DNA from: Immundisolibacter sp049322795
GTDB lineage: Bacteria > Pseudomonadota > Gammaproteobacteria > Immundisolibacterales > Immundisolibacteraceae
DNA: 64,000 nucleotides
NCBI GenBank assembly: GCA_049322795.1
Contig: JBMOQH010000008.1
Coordinates: 248,001-312,000 of the forward strand
Direction: 5' to 3'
Below, piece after piece: positions 52,919-62,070 of this stretch. How positions within the stretch are numbered: position 1 is the first letter of the stretch; the number at the start of each line of letters is the position of its first letter. The position numbers were made by a program, and so were the translations under genes. The notes beneath the pieces were generated by a model. It saw only the letters and a list, made by a program, of their open reading frames with translations. It was not told the origin of the DNA and made no database searches.

Positions 52919-54010
52919 GTGCCGGTGCCGGCCAGCTTGGTGACCGACCCGGCGGCGCGTCGGCTGCTCGCCAAGGGTGACTGGACGGTCTGCACGCTCG
53001 ATGCGCTGCAGGCGCACTGGCAGCGCTGGCCGCACGGCGGTGACTGGACGCTCGACACCAGCGGTGTCGGCAGTCTCGATACGGCAGGTGCCTGGGCGCT
53101 CCATCGGCTCGGCGAGGCTGCCGCCAACGCCGGCGCGCGCTTGGATCTGGCCGCGCTGGCGCCACCCCATGCTGCCCTGCTGGAGCTCGTGCGTGCGCGC
53201 CTGCCGGCGCGCGCCGCTGGGCAGGCGGCGACCGTGGGCTGGCTGGAGGCACTTGGCCGCAGCGTGCTGGGGCGCGGCGCGGAGGCGCTGGGGTTTCTGG
53301 ACTTCATCGGCCGCCTGCTGGCCGAGCAGCGCCCCCGTCTGCGCTGGTCACGCCTGGTGCAGGAAATCGACGCCGCCGGCGTGCGTGCGCTGCCCATTCT
53401 TGGCTTGCTGGCGTTCCTGATGGGCGTGGTCATCACCTATCAGGCCGGTGAGCCGCTCAAGGCCTTCGGCGCCAACGTGCTGGTGGTGAATCTGGTTGCG
53501 GTCACCATGCTGCGCGAGATGGGCCCGCTGCTGGCGGCCATCATCGTCGCCGGGCGCACCGGCTCCGCCTACACGGCCGAGATCGGCACCATGCGCATCA
53601 CCGAGGAGCTCGACGCGCTGCGCAGCATCGGCATCGCGCCGATCGAGATGCTGGTCATCCCCAAGCTGATCGGCCTGATGATCGCGCTGCCGCTGCTCAC
53701 GCTGTATTCGTCGGCGATGGGCATCGTTGGCGGCATGGTGGTGGCCGATGGCCTGTACGGTGTCGGCTATCGCGATTTTCTCATTCGCCTGCCGGACACC
53801 TTCGCGCCGAGCACGTTCTGGGTTGGCCTCATCAAGGCGCCGGTATTCGCGCTGCTCGTCGCCAGCGTGGCCTGCCACCGCGGTTTTCAGGTCGGCCAAA
53901 GCGCCGAGAGCATCGGCCGCGAGACGACGGTCAGCGTGGTGCAGAGCATTTTCCTGGTGATCGTCGCGGACGCCGCGTTCTCGGTCCTGTTCCAGGTGCT
54001 GGGACTGTGA
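52919..54010 (+). CDS. mlaE: MlaE-type lipid-transport permease with N-terminal STAS-like domain
   Basis: A 363-residue permease. The first 95 residues form a STAS-like domain (LDTSGVGSLDTAGAWALHRLGE); the rest is the MlaE/YrbE fold (LGLLAFLMGVVITYQAGEPLKAFGAN; TGSAYTAEIGTMRITEELDALRSIG, the coupling segment). It moves phospholipids across the inner membrane with the adjacent ATPase and MCE protein. GTG start; overlaps mlaF by GTGA. In E. coli the STAS protein is a separate subunit (MlaB); here it is fused to the permease. Confidence 0.85.
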   Translation: MPVPASLVTDPAARRLLAKGDWTVCTLDALQAHWQRWPHGGDWTLDTSGVGSLDTAGAWALHRLGEAAANAGARLDLAALAPPHAALLELVRARLPARAAGQAATVGWLEALGRSVLGRGAEALGFLDFIGRLLAEQRPRLRWSRLVQEIDAAGVRALPILGLLAFLMGVVITYQAGEPLKAFGANVLVVNLVAVTMLREMGPLLAAIIVAGRTGSAYTAEIGTMRITEELDALRSIGIAPIEMLVIPKLIGLMIALPLLTLYSSAMGIVGGMVVADGLYGVGYRDFLIRLPDTFAPSTFWVGLIKAPVFALLVASVACHRGFQVGQSAESIGRETTVSVVQSIFLVIVADAAFSVLFQVLGL

Positions 54011-54783
54011 CCGGGCGGGACGCCATCGAAGCGCGGGGCCTGACCACGCTGGCCGGTAAGCGCCCGCTGCACCGCGATCTTGCGCTCAGCGTGCGTCGCG
54101 GCGAGGTGTTGGCGCTGGTCGGCGGCAGCGGCGCGGGCAAGACCGTGCTGCTGCGCACGCTGAGTCTGCTGCAGGCGCCGGCGGGTGGGCAATTGACGGT
54201 GCTCGGCGAAGACGCGGCAGGGCTCGACCCGGCCCGTCTGCACGCGCTGCGGCGGCGCATCGGCATTCTTTTTCAGCACGGCGCGCTGTTCACGGGCCTC
54301 AGCGTCCTGGACAATATTTGCCTGCCGCTGGCCGAGTACACGGGGCTTGGTCTTGCCAGCCGCCGCGAGCTTGCCATGCTGCGCATCGGTCTCGCCGGCT
54401 TGCCGGCCGACGCAGCGCACAAGTTTCCGAGCCAGCTCAGCGGCGGCATGATCAAGCGCGCCGCGCTGGCGCGCGCCCTGGCGCTGGACCCGGAGCTGCT
54501 GTTTCTGGACGAACCCTCGGCCGGCCTGGATCCGGTCACCTCGGCGGGGCTCGATGAGCTGCTGGCGGGTTTGCGGGATTTGATGGGCCTGACCGTGGTG
54601 ATGGTGACGCACGATCTGGATTCCATCGCCCGCGTCAGCGACCGGGTGGCATTTCTCGGCCACGGCGCGCTGCTCGCGGTCGCGCCGGTGGCGCAGCTCG
54701 CGGCGTCCGACGACCCCGAGATCCGCGCCTACTTCGCCGCAGCACCGCGCGATTTTGGAGGAGCCGCATGCAGGCACGCGTAG
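54007..54783 (+). CDS. mlaF: MlaF-type lipid-transport ATPase
   Basis: A 258-residue ABC ATPase: Walker A GGSGAGKT near residue 40, Q-loop ILFQHGALF, signature LSGGMIKRAALARAL, Walker B LLFLDEPSAGLDP, H-loop VTHDLDS. The LFTGLSVLDNICLPL stretch is typical of the Mkl/MlaF group. GTG start overlaps mlaE; it overlaps mlaD by 16 bases, so its C-terminus covers the mlaD ribosome-binding site (GGAGGAGCC). Confidence 0.88.
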   Translation: MTGRDAIEARGLTTLAGKRPLHRDLALSVRRGEVLALVGGSGAGKTVLLRTLSLLQAPAGGQLTVLGEDAAGLDPARLHALRRRIGILFQHGALFTGLSVLDNICLPLAEYTGLGLASRRELAMLRIGLAGLPADAAHKFPSQLSGGMIKRAALARALALDPELLFLDEPSAGLDPVTSAGLDELLAGLRDLMGLTVVMVTHDLDSIARVSDRVAFLGHGALLAVAPVAQLAASDDPEIRAYFAAAPRDFGGAACRHA

Positions 54784-55694
54784 GCTATTCCGCGGTCGGG
54801 GCGTTCGTGCTGCTGCTGGGCGCGGCGCTGATCGTGCTCGGCCTGTGGCTGGGTTCGGGGCGCGAGCAGGGCGAATTCCGCCTTTATTACGCGTACACCG
54901 AGGAGTCGGTGGCGGCGCTCAGCCCGTCGTCGGCGGTCACCTACCGCGGTGTCGAGGTCGGACGCGTGGCCGCCATCGACCTCGACCCGGACGACCCGAG
55001 CCGCGTGCGCCTGACGCTGCGCATCCGCGCCGGGGCGCCCATCAAGACGGACACCGTCGCCACCATCGCCATGCAGGGCCTGACCGGTCTCGGGTCACTG
55101 GAGCTGACCGGCGGTAGCCGCGAGGCTCCGGCGCTCGACGAGACGCCCGGCAGTCGCCATCCGGTGATCGCGATGCAGCCCTCGCTGATGAACCGGCTGG
55201 ACACGGCGCTGCGCCTGGCCATGACCACCCTCGACAAGGCCAGCCAGCGCCTGCTGGTCATCCTGAACGACGACAACACCCACGCGATCGGCGCCATTCT
55301 GGCCAATGCCGAGCAGATCACCGGCAATCTCGCCAGCCAAAGCCGGCGCCTCGACGACGCCATCGCGAACCTGGGACACGCGGCCGCGAACGGGGCCAAG
55401 GCCAGCGAGGCACTGCCGCGTCTGGCGCCGCGCGTCGAGGCGGTGCTCGATCGCACCGAGCAGCTGCTGGGCACGCTGCAGCGTACCGGCGAGGAAGTCG
55501 GCAGCACGGCCCGCGACAGCCGTCGGCAGTTGCAATACACCGCCGGCGTCCTGTTGCCCCAGGTCGAACGCCTGGTGGACGACCTGGGTACGGCGGCAGG
55601 CAGTCTGGGCGACCTGGGCGCGCGACTGAACGCCAATCCGCAAATGCTGCTGCTGGGGCCTCCCCGGCGGGAGCCGGGCCCGGGGGAAGAATGA
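54768..55694 (+). CDS. mlaD: MCE-domain lipid-transfer protein (MlaD-type)
   Basis: A 308-residue protein: N-terminal membrane helix (VGAFVLLLGAALIVLGLWLG), a single MCE domain (AVTYRGVEVGRVAAIDLDPDD; MQGLTGLGSLELTGG), then a long coiled-coil tail (about residues 140-290, NLASQSRRLDDAIANLGHAA). MlaD in E. coli is shorter (about 183 residues); the longer helical tail here resembles the YebT/PqiB-like or plant TGD2-like MCE proteins and could bridge part of the periplasm. Confidence 0.83.
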   Translation: MQARVGYSAVGAFVLLLGAALIVLGLWLGSGREQGEFRLYYAYTEESVAALSPSSAVTYRGVEVGRVAAIDLDPDDPSRVRLTLRIRAGAPIKTDTVATIAMQGLTGLGSLELTGGSREAPALDETPGSRHPVIAMQPSLMNRLDTALRLAMTTLDKASQRLLVILNDDNTHAIGAILANAEQITGNLASQSRRLDDAIANLGHAAANGAKASEALPRLAPRVEAVLDRTEQLLGTLQRTGEEVGSTARDSRRQLQYTAGVLLPQVERLVDDLGTAAGSLGDLGARLNANPQMLLLGPPRREPGPGEE

Positions 55695-56281
55695 GGTATT
55701 TGCTGATCGCAGCCAGTCTGCTGTTCGGCGGCTGTGCACTGCCGGTGGCACCGCCGCAGGCCGCGGCGACCCACACGCTGGAGCTGCGGACACGGACGTC
55801 GATAGCGTCGCCCGTACCGGCCGGGCGGACCTTGCTGGTGGCACCGCTGACGGCCGCCCCGGGTTACGGCGGCCCGGCGATGGCCTACTTCAGCAGCGCG
55901 CACGAGTTGCGCTATTTCGCCGACCAGCAGTGGGTGGACCGCCCGTCGCGGCTCATCGAGCAGGCGCTGCTGGAGGGTCTGTCGGCCAGTGGTGCCAGTG
56001 TGGTTGCGGCCGGCACCGGTGCGCAGCCCGACTACCGGCTGGTGACCGACCTCGTGCAGCTTGCGCAGGACTTCACCAGCACGCCAAGCCGCACGCGCCT
56101 GGTGCTGCGCGTGCAGCTGGTAGACGTGCGCGAGCGCCGGCTTCTTGGCAGCGAAACGTTGCGCCTGGAGCAGCTTGCGTCGAGCGACGACGCGGCCGGT
56201 GGCGTGGTCGCCGCGAATGCATTGCTGGAACAGGCCGTCGGTGCGGTGGCCGCGTTCTGCCAGCGTGCCGCGGCACCCTGA
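55691..56281 (+). CDS. ABC-type transport auxiliary lipoprotein (PqiC-like)
   Basis: A 196-residue lipoprotein (lipobox LLFGGC, C15) of the PqiC/ABC-transport-auxiliary family, with the conserved FADQQWVDRPSRLIEQALLEGL segment. In PqiABC the lipoprotein docks the MCE tunnel to the outer membrane; that is the likely role here with the neighbouring MlaD-type protein. Overlaps mlaD by 4 bases and ends the operon. Confidence 0.8.
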   Translation: MRYLLIAASLLFGGCALPVAPPQAAATHTLELRTRTSIASPVPAGRTLLVAPLTAAPGYGGPAMAYFSSAHELRYFADQQWVDRPSRLIEQALLEGLSASGASVVAAGTGAQPDYRLVTDLVQLAQDFTSTPSRTRLVLRVQLVDVRERRLLGSETLRLEQLASSDDAAGGVVAANALLEQAVGAVAAFCQRAAAP

Positions 56282-56388
56282 CTGCGTGGTGCTTGGGCAG
56301 AGCCTGCCCGTTGACCGAATGATTCCGACCGAACGCGGCGTGCGGCGCCACTGGCCTGGTCGACTGCTTGAAGGCGGCCGGGCGTCCG

Positions 56389-57717
56389 TCAGTTGAGTCC
56401 GAGCTTGCTCATCCGGTAGCGCAACTGGCGCAGTGTCAGCCCCAGGCGCGCCGCGGCGGCGGTGCGGCTGTAGCGCGTGGCTTCGAGCGCGGCGACGATG
56501 CGCGCGCGTTCCACGCCGTCAAGCTCGGCGTCGAGATCGTCACCGTCGCCGGTGGGCGGCCGAGGGTCGTTTAGCGCTGCCGGGAGGTGCAGATCGGCGG
56601 CCTCGATCCGCGTGCCGTCGCACATGGCGGCGGCCCGCTCGAGGATGTTCTCGAGCTCGCGCACGTTGCCCGGAAAAGGGTAATTCTGTAGCGCGGCAAG
56701 TGCCGCGGGGGCCAGTGCCAGTCGCTCGCCGCCGGCAATGCGTGAGAGCAAGTCCGCCGCCAGCGCGGGGATGTCCCCGGTCCGTTCCCGCAGGGGCGGC
56801 ACCGTCACTTCGATGACGTTGATGCGGTAATAGAAATCCTGCCGCACGCGCCCCTCGCGCACCAGGGCGGCCAGATCCTCGTGGGTGGCGCTCAGCACGC
56901 GCGCGTCGACCGGCAGCTCCTGTCGCGCGCCCACCGGGCGCACCGCGCGTTCTTGAAGGGCGCGCAGCAGCTTGACCTGCATGGCCTGCGGCACGGCGCC
57001 GATCTCGTCCAGAAACAGCGTGCCGCCGGCGGCGGTCTGGAACAGCCCCTCGCGGTCGTGCGTGGCGCCGGTGAAGCTGCCCTTGACGTGCCCGAACAGC
57101 TCGCTCTCCAGCAGGTGTTCAGGAATGGCGCCGCAGTTGACCGGCACGAACGGCCCCGCCGCACGCGGCCCCTGCGCGTGGATCAGCCGCGCCACGCGCT
57201 CCTTGCCGACGCCCGATTCGCCGCGAATGAATACCGGAGCCTGGCTTCGCGCCAGCTTGGCGATGGTGGCGCCCAGCGCCTGCATGGCCGGCGAGTCGCC
57301 GATCAGCGTGGGCAAGCCGTTTGAATCGGCGCGCACCCGCGACAGGCGCAGCGCGGTGTCGACCAGGCCGCGCAGGGTCTGGACGTTGATCGGCTTGTTG
57401 ACGAAGTCGAAGGCGCCGGCCTTCATCGCCGCCACGGCAGCGCCGACCTCGCCATGCGCAGTGATCATGGCCACCGGCAACTGTGCCTGGGTGCGCTGGA
57501 TGTGCTCGATCAGGTCGAGCCCGCTGCCGTCCGGCAGGCGCAGATCGCACAGGCACAAGCGGTATGCGTTCCCGGCCAGCGCCTGGCGCGCCGCGCCGAG
57601 GTCGCCCACGCTGTCGCTCGCCAGGCCCATGCCGCCCAGCGTGATGGCCAGCAGCTCGCACAGGTCGGGCTCGTCGTCGACGATCAGCACCCGGGGTTCG
57701 ACACTGCCGTGGGTCAT
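56389..57717 (-). CDS. pilR: sigma54-dependent response regulator PilR
   Basis: A 442-residue NtrC-type regulator: receiver domain with phospho-acceptor D58, AAA+ domain with Walker A GESGVGKE and the sigma54-contact loop GSFTGA, and a C-terminal Fis-type HTH (TRYSRTAAAARLGLTLRQLRYRMSKLG) very close to PilR of Pseudomonas. It activates pilin transcription; pilA is not in this window. The start overlaps the pilS stop (ATGA). Confidence 0.9.
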   Translation of the reverse strand: MTHGSVEPRVLIVDDEPDLCELLAITLGGMGLASDSVGDLGAARQALAGNAYRLCLCDLRLPDGSGLDLIEHIQRTQAQLPVAMITAHGEVGAAVAAMKAGAFDFVNKPINVQTLRGLVDTALRLSRVRADSNGLPTLIGDSPAMQALGATIAKLARSQAPVFIRGESGVGKERVARLIHAQGPRAAGPFVPVNCGAIPEHLLESELFGHVKGSFTGATHDREGLFQTAAGGTLFLDEIGAVPQAMQVKLLRALQERAVRPVGARQELPVDARVLSATHEDLAALVREGRVRQDFYYRINVIEVTVPPLRERTGDIPALAADLLSRIAGGERLALAPAALAALQNYPFPGNVRELENILERAAAMCDGTRIEAADLHLPAALNDPRPPTGDGDDLDAELDGVERARIVAALEATRYSRTAAAARLGLTLRQLRYRMSKLGLN

Positions 57718-59324
57718 GTCAGCTGCCGCCGCCGGCGATCGGCGAGCAGGATGCGAAAGCCCGCGCCGCCGGTTTTCGGTTCGTAGTATTCAATGTGCGC
57801 CTGGTTGGCCGCGCACAGCTCGCGCGCCATGAACAGCCCAAGCCCCGTGCCATCGACGCGGGTCGTGTGAAACGGCTCGAACAGGCCGTCGCGCTCGGCC
57901 GCCGGCACGCCGGGACCGCGGTCCTCGATCTCGATGATCGGTCGCTCGCGCGAGGTCGAGGCGCGCGCACGCACCGTCACCTTGGGCGCCGGTGCGCGCG
58001 CGGCGTGCCGCAGGGCGTTGTCGAGCAGGTTGTCGATCACCTGCTGCATCTGCCCGGGTGCCGCCCGAGTGGCCAGATCCGGCTCCACGCGCAGGGCGAT
58101 CGCCGCGCGCGCCACGCCGTGGCTTGCGCAGTGGGCGTCGATGACATGCTCCAGCCAGGGTTGCAATGCCAGCACTTCGGTCTCCACCGCCTGTGGCCGG
58201 CCGAGCGCCAGCACTTCCGTGATGATGCGGTTCACGCGCTCGCTCTGGCGCAGCAGAATGGCGGTCAGCCGCTGTTGATGGGCCGCCAGCTGCTCATCTT
58301 CCGCCAGCAGCTGGGCGGCGTGGCTGATGGCGCCGAGCGGGTTGCGGACCTGATGGGCGATGCTCGCCACCAGCCGACCGAGCGACGCCAGTTTCAGCAG
58401 CTGGGCCTGTTGGTTCAAGACCGCCGTGTCATCGAGAAAGATCAGCATGTCGGCCGAGGCGTCGCGCCCCAGCGGCGCGAAGCGGGGCGCCCATGTCCCG
58501 GCGGCGGCCGGGCGCGGTTCCCAGCCCGCCTGCCAGCGCGACAAAATTTCGTACAAGGCGGGGGCCACCTCGTGCAGATGGCTGCCGGGCTCCAGGCGTC
58601 GCCCGAGCAGGCGGCCGGCGGAGGCGTTGACCAGCCGGATGCAGTGCTGCGCGTCGACCACCAGCACGCCGGTCTGCATGCGTTGGATGATCTCGTTGTT
58701 CAGGCGGGCCAGTGCGACGATCTCGTTGCGCCGACTGCTGGCGAGCGAGGTACTGCGCCGGGCCCGGCGCGCCATCTCGAAGGCCATGCCGGCGGTCGCA
58801 AAGCAGGTGGCTCCGAGCAGGCCGGCCTGCGTGTAGGTCGGTAGCTGCTGCGCGACGTTGACACGGTAGAGGCTCTCGGCCAGCAGCGCCAGCGAGGCCA
58901 TGGCGGCGTACAGAAAGGCCAGACGACCGGACACCAGCAGGCTGCCGCCGGCGACCACGATCACCAGCAGGATGCCCAGCCCGCTCACCAGGCCGCCACT
59001 GGCATGCACCAGCAGGGTGATGGCGATCACGTCGGCGGCCACCGCGAGCGTCGTCTGCAGGTTGAAGCGCGGCCAGCGCAGCGCCAGCAGGACCAGCCCC
59101 CCCGCGGCGCTCAACAGATAAAGCGCCGCGACCCGCCAGTAAAGCTCCGGATCGGCGGCACCGAACCAGCGCAGCGGGCGGTCGAGCTGCGTCAGGCCGA
59201 ACAGCACCGACGCGCTAACCACCCGAAACACGCTGAACCACAGCAGGGGCCGCCAGGTGAGCCGCTCGCTCGGGTCATCCGCCAGCAGGCCGCCGAGCGC
59301 GTCCGCGGCGGCGGATTCAGCCAC
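57714..59324 (-). CDS. pilS: membrane sensor histidine kinase PilS
   Basis: A 536-residue kinase with six membrane helices in the first 185 residues, a PAS domain (about 200-300, QRMQTGVLVVDAQHCIRLVN), the H-box SIAHQVRNPLGAI near residue 325 and an HATPase domain (DNLLDNALRHA; EDRGPGVP; GTGLGLFMARELC). Together with PilR it controls type IV pili. GTG start overlapping cinA by 8 bases, so cinA-pilS-pilR form one unit. Confidence 0.9.
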   Translation of the reverse strand: MAESAAADALGGLLADDPSERLTWRPLLWFSVFRVVSASVLFGLTQLDRPLRWFGAADPELYWRVAALYLLSAAGGLVLLALRWPRFNLQTTLAVAADVIAITLLVHASGGLVSGLGILLVIVVAGGSLLVSGRLAFLYAAMASLALLAESLYRVNVAQQLPTYTQAGLLGATCFATAGMAFEMARRARRSTSLASSRRNEIVALARLNNEIIQRMQTGVLVVDAQHCIRLVNASAGRLLGRRLEPGSHLHEVAPALYEILSRWQAGWEPRPAAAGTWAPRFAPLGRDASADMLIFLDDTAVLNQQAQLLKLASLGRLVASIAHQVRNPLGAISHAAQLLAEDEQLAAHQQRLTAILLRQSERVNRIITEVLALGRPQAVETEVLALQPWLEHVIDAHCASHGVARAAIALRVEPDLATRAAPGQMQQVIDNLLDNALRHAARAPAPKVTVRARASTSRERPIIEIEDRGPGVPAAERDGLFEPFHTTRVDGTGLGLFMARELCAANQAHIEYYEPKTGGAGFRILLADRRRRQLT

Positions 59325-60576
59325 CGTCGATGGCCGCCCGCCAGCGCCTCGCGAGCCAGTCCACCATCAGCCAGCGCAGGCCGTCGTGAGCGGCGAAGGT
59401 GCGCACCCACTCGCGCCCGCGCACGAACTGGCGGTGCCGGCCGATGCTGCCGGCGGCATCGGCCCGGCCCAGCCAGACGGTGCCGACCGGTTTCTGGTCA
59501 CTGCCGCCACCGGGGCCGGCGATGCCGGTGATGGCGAGCCCGAGATCGGCGCCGAAGCGCGCGCGCACCCCGTTCGCCATCTCGCGTGCCACGGCCTCGC
59601 TGACCGCGCCGTGCGCGGCGAGGCTGTCGGCGTCCACGCCGAGCAGGTCATGCTTGGCGCTGTTGGCGTAGCTGACGACACCGCCCAGAAAATAGGCCGA
59701 CGCACCCGGCAGGTCGGTGATGATCTTGCCGACCAGCCCGCCGGTGCAGGACTCGGCCACCGCCAGCGTCTGGCCGGTTTCGGTCAGGAATAGCGCGCAC
59801 AGCTCCGGCACGCTCTTGGCGCTGAAATCCACCAGCACGTCGGCGAAGCGCTCCAGCACGAAGCGCCGCAGGGCGTCGATTTGTGTCGCGCTGGCGTCGT
59901 AGAGCTTCAGCTCGAGTTCCGGAAATATGGCGCGATAGCCGAGTTCGAGACCCTGCTGCTGTGCCCACGGGCGCATCACGTCGGCGAGGCTCGACTCGCC
60001 GATGCCCAGAAACCGGATGAAGCTGTGCGACGGTTTCCGCGCCTGCGGCAGGTCCGCCAGCAGCGCGCGCAGCATCGGCTGCATTTCGCGTGGCGGGCCG
60101 GGCAGGGCCACCACCTGCTTTCGGACATCGGTCAGATCGAGCGTGGCGACGAAGCCGGGCGCGGTGCCGTTTGGGTTGGCCAGAATCCGCGCGCCGGCGG
60201 GGAACAGCGCCTGCTTGCGGTTGTTGTCGGTCAGCGGGATGCCGAACTCGGCGAAGCGGCGTTCGATGTGCTCCCAGCTCGGGGGGTCGAAGGCGAGGGG
60301 TACCCGCGCCAGCTGCGCCACCACCTCGGCCGTCAGGTCGTCCTCGGTCGGCCCCAGGCCGCCGGTCATGAACACCCAGTCGGCGCGCTCGAGCGCGGTG
60401 CGCAACACGAAGTCGAGGTCACCGCGGCGGTCGCCGGCGGTGAGCATCAATTGAATGTCGAAGCCGGCCTCGCCGAGCTGGCGGGCGATCTCGGCGCTGT
60501 TGCTGTCGACCAGCTCGCCGCGCAGCACCTCCTCGCCAGTGCTCACGATGCAGGCAGTCGGTCTCGTATCGCTCAC
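59317..60576 (-). CDS. cinA: CinA: competence/damage-inducible protein, nicotinamide-nucleotide amidohydrolase
   Basis: A 419-residue full-length CinA: N-terminal MoCF-like domain (IVSTGEEVLRGELVDSNS; MTGGLGPTEDD; NGTAPGFVA; LPGPPREM) and a C-terminal PncC amidase domain (AVAESCTGGLVGK; GGVVSYANSAKHDLLGV; GIAGPGGGSDQKPVGTVW). The C-terminal enzyme recycles NMN in NAD turnover; the N-terminal domain is a pyrophosphatase in related proteins. GTG start at 60576 chosen from alignment; the open frame continues upstream over the miaA promoter region. Confidence 0.9.
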   Translation of the reverse strand: MSDTRPTACIVSTGEEVLRGELVDSNSAEIARQLGEAGFDIQLMLTAGDRRGDLDFVLRTALERADWVFMTGGLGPTEDDLTAEVVAQLARVPLAFDPPSWEHIERRFAEFGIPLTDNNRKQALFPAGARILANPNGTAPGFVATLDLTDVRKQVVALPGPPREMQPMLRALLADLPQARKPSHSFIRFLGIGESSLADVMRPWAQQQGLELGYRAIFPELELKLYDASATQIDALRRFVLERFADVLVDFSAKSVPELCALFLTETGQTLAVAESCTGGLVGKIITDLPGASAYFLGGVVSYANSAKHDLLGVDADSLAAHGAVSEAVAREMANGVRARFGADLGLAITGIAGPGGGSDQKPVGTVWLGRADAAGSIGRHRQFVRGREWVRTFAAHDGLRWLMVDWLARRWRAAIDGG

Positions 60577-60673
60577 GCTGGATGCTCGCACAGGCTGGGT
60601 TGGGGGGCTTCGGCAGTATGCCGCGCCGCTTCGCGCGCCGTAAACTTGCCGCCCTGCCGCCCGTCCGCCCACC

Positions 60674-61600
60674 ATGCCCGCAGTTTTTCTGCTCGGTCCG
60701 ACCGCCGCCGGCAAATCGGCCCTGGCGCTGGCCATTGCCGCGCGCCTGCCGTGCGAAATCGTCAGCGTCGACTCCGGGCAGGTGTATCGCGGCATGGACA
60801 TCGGCACCGCCAAGCCATCACCCGCCGAGCGGGCCGTCGTGCCGCACCACCTCATCGACATTCGTGAGCCCGATCAGCCGTACTCCGCGGGCGAGTTTCG
60901 TGACGATGCGCGGCGCCTGATCGCCGACATCGAGGCCCGCGGTCGCATCGCGCTGCTGGTGGGCGGCACGTTTCTGTATTTTCGGGCGCTTGAACGGGGT
61001 ATAGCCGCGCTGCCGGCCGCGGACGTCGCCACGCGGCGAGCCATCGAGGACGAAGCCGCCGCGCGAGGCTGGGCTGCATTGCACGCGGAACTGGCGACCG
61101 TCGATCCCATCGTTGCCGCACGCGTCGCGCCGGCCGACCGCCAGCGCATCAGCCGCGCGCTCGAGGTGTTCCGTCTCACAGGCCGGCCGCTCAGTGCCTG
61201 GCAGGCCGAGGTCAAGACCGACCTGCACCGCCCCGCGCTGCGGCTGATCCTCGCCCCGGCTGATCGGCAGGCCTTGTATCGCGCGGTCGATGCACGCTTC
61301 GACGCCATGCTCGAGGCCGGCCTGCTGGACGAAGCGGCGGCGCTGCGGCGGGCGGGCCACGACCGCGACTTGCCGGCGCTGCGCGCGGTCGGATACCGGC
61401 AGGCGTGCGCCCACCTCGCCGGCGAGATCGACTTCCCGACGCTGGTCGAAACCGGTCGCACCGCCAGCCGTCAGTACGCCAAGCGCCAGCTCACCTGGCT
61501 GCGCGGCGACAGCCACGGATACTGGCTCGATCCGGGCGAAGCCGGCCTGCCGGAGCGCGCCTGCCGCCTGGTGGAAGAGGTCGTCGCCGCTGCCGGCTGA
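60674..61600 (+). CDS. miaA: tRNA dimethylallyltransferase
   Basis: A 308-residue MiaA. The P-loop LLGPTAAGKS starts near residue 6; DSGQVYRGMDIGTAKP and the DMAPP/tRNA motif VGGTFLYFRAL follow. It adds the isopentenyl group to A37 of tRNAs that read UNN codons. It is followed by hfq-hflX-hflK in the conserved gammaproteobacterial order. Confidence 0.95.
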   Translation: MPAVFLLGPTAAGKSALALAIAARLPCEIVSVDSGQVYRGMDIGTAKPSPAERAVVPHHLIDIREPDQPYSAGEFRDDARRLIADIEARGRIALLVGGTFLYFRALERGIAALPAADVATRRAIEDEAAARGWAALHAELATVDPIVAARVAPADRQRISRALEVFRLTGRPLSAWQAEVKTDLHRPALRLILAPADRQALYRAVDARFDAMLEAGLLDEAAALRRAGHDRDLPALRAVGYRQACAHLAGEIDFPTLVETGRTASRQYAKRQLTWLRGDSHGYWLDPGEAGLPERACRLVEEVVAAAG

Positions 61601-61658
61601 ACCTTGCAAGCCCGGTACGGTCGAAATGCCGGCGTCGCAGCCTTGAATCGGCGGCGTG

Positions 61659-61679
61659 CGGCACCCAAATTGCTAAACT
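61659..61679 (+). promoter_or_regulatory. hfq promoter region: overlapping extended -10 and sigma54-like elements
   Basis: TGC-TAAACT (61671-61679) reads as an extended -10 promoter. The same bases contain CGGCACCCAAATTGCT (61659-61674), with GG and GC 10 bases apart as required for sigma54 -24/-12 promoters. Either would start transcription 40-50 bases before hfq. Both readings are inferred; a sigma54 role would be unusual. Confidence 0.35.
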
Positions 61680-61730
61680 GAAAACGCTGGTCCGGGCCCC
61701 GGCAGCCAGCACACACGCGAGGACGACACA

Positions 61731-61985
61731 ATGAAAAAATCCCAGGGCCTGCAGGATCCGTTCCTGAACCAGCTGCGCAAGGAGCACATTCCGGTTTCGA
61801 TTTTTCTGGTCAACGGCATCAAGCTGCAGGGCCACGTCGAGGCCTTCGATCAGTACGTGGTGGTGCTCAAGAATGCCGTCTCGCAGATGATCTACAAGCA
61901 CGCCATTTCAACCGTGGTGCCGGCCAAGCCGGTGCGCATCCCGACCGTGGTGGAAGGCGACGAAGCGGAGGCCGGCGATCCTTAA
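61731..61985 (+). CDS. hfq: RNA chaperone Hfq
   Basis: An 84-residue Hfq with full Sm1 and Sm2 motifs (LQDPFLNQLRKEHIPVSIFL; YKHAISTVVP) and a short acidic C-terminal tail (GDEAEAGDP) instead of the long tail of enteric Hfq. It forms a hexamer pairing small RNAs with mRNAs. ATG after GCGAGGACGACACA. Confidence 0.97.
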   Translation: MKKSQGLQDPFLNQLRKEHIPVSIFLVNGIKLQGHVEAFDQYVVVLKNAVSQMIYKHAISTVVPAKPVRIPTVVEGDEAEAGDP

Positions 61986-62070
61986 GCCGACTGACGGTTT
62001 CGATCTGGCCGCGGCGCCCGTTCCCACGGGCGCCGCGCGGTCCACGGCGGCGCCGGCCCAGCGCGCCATC

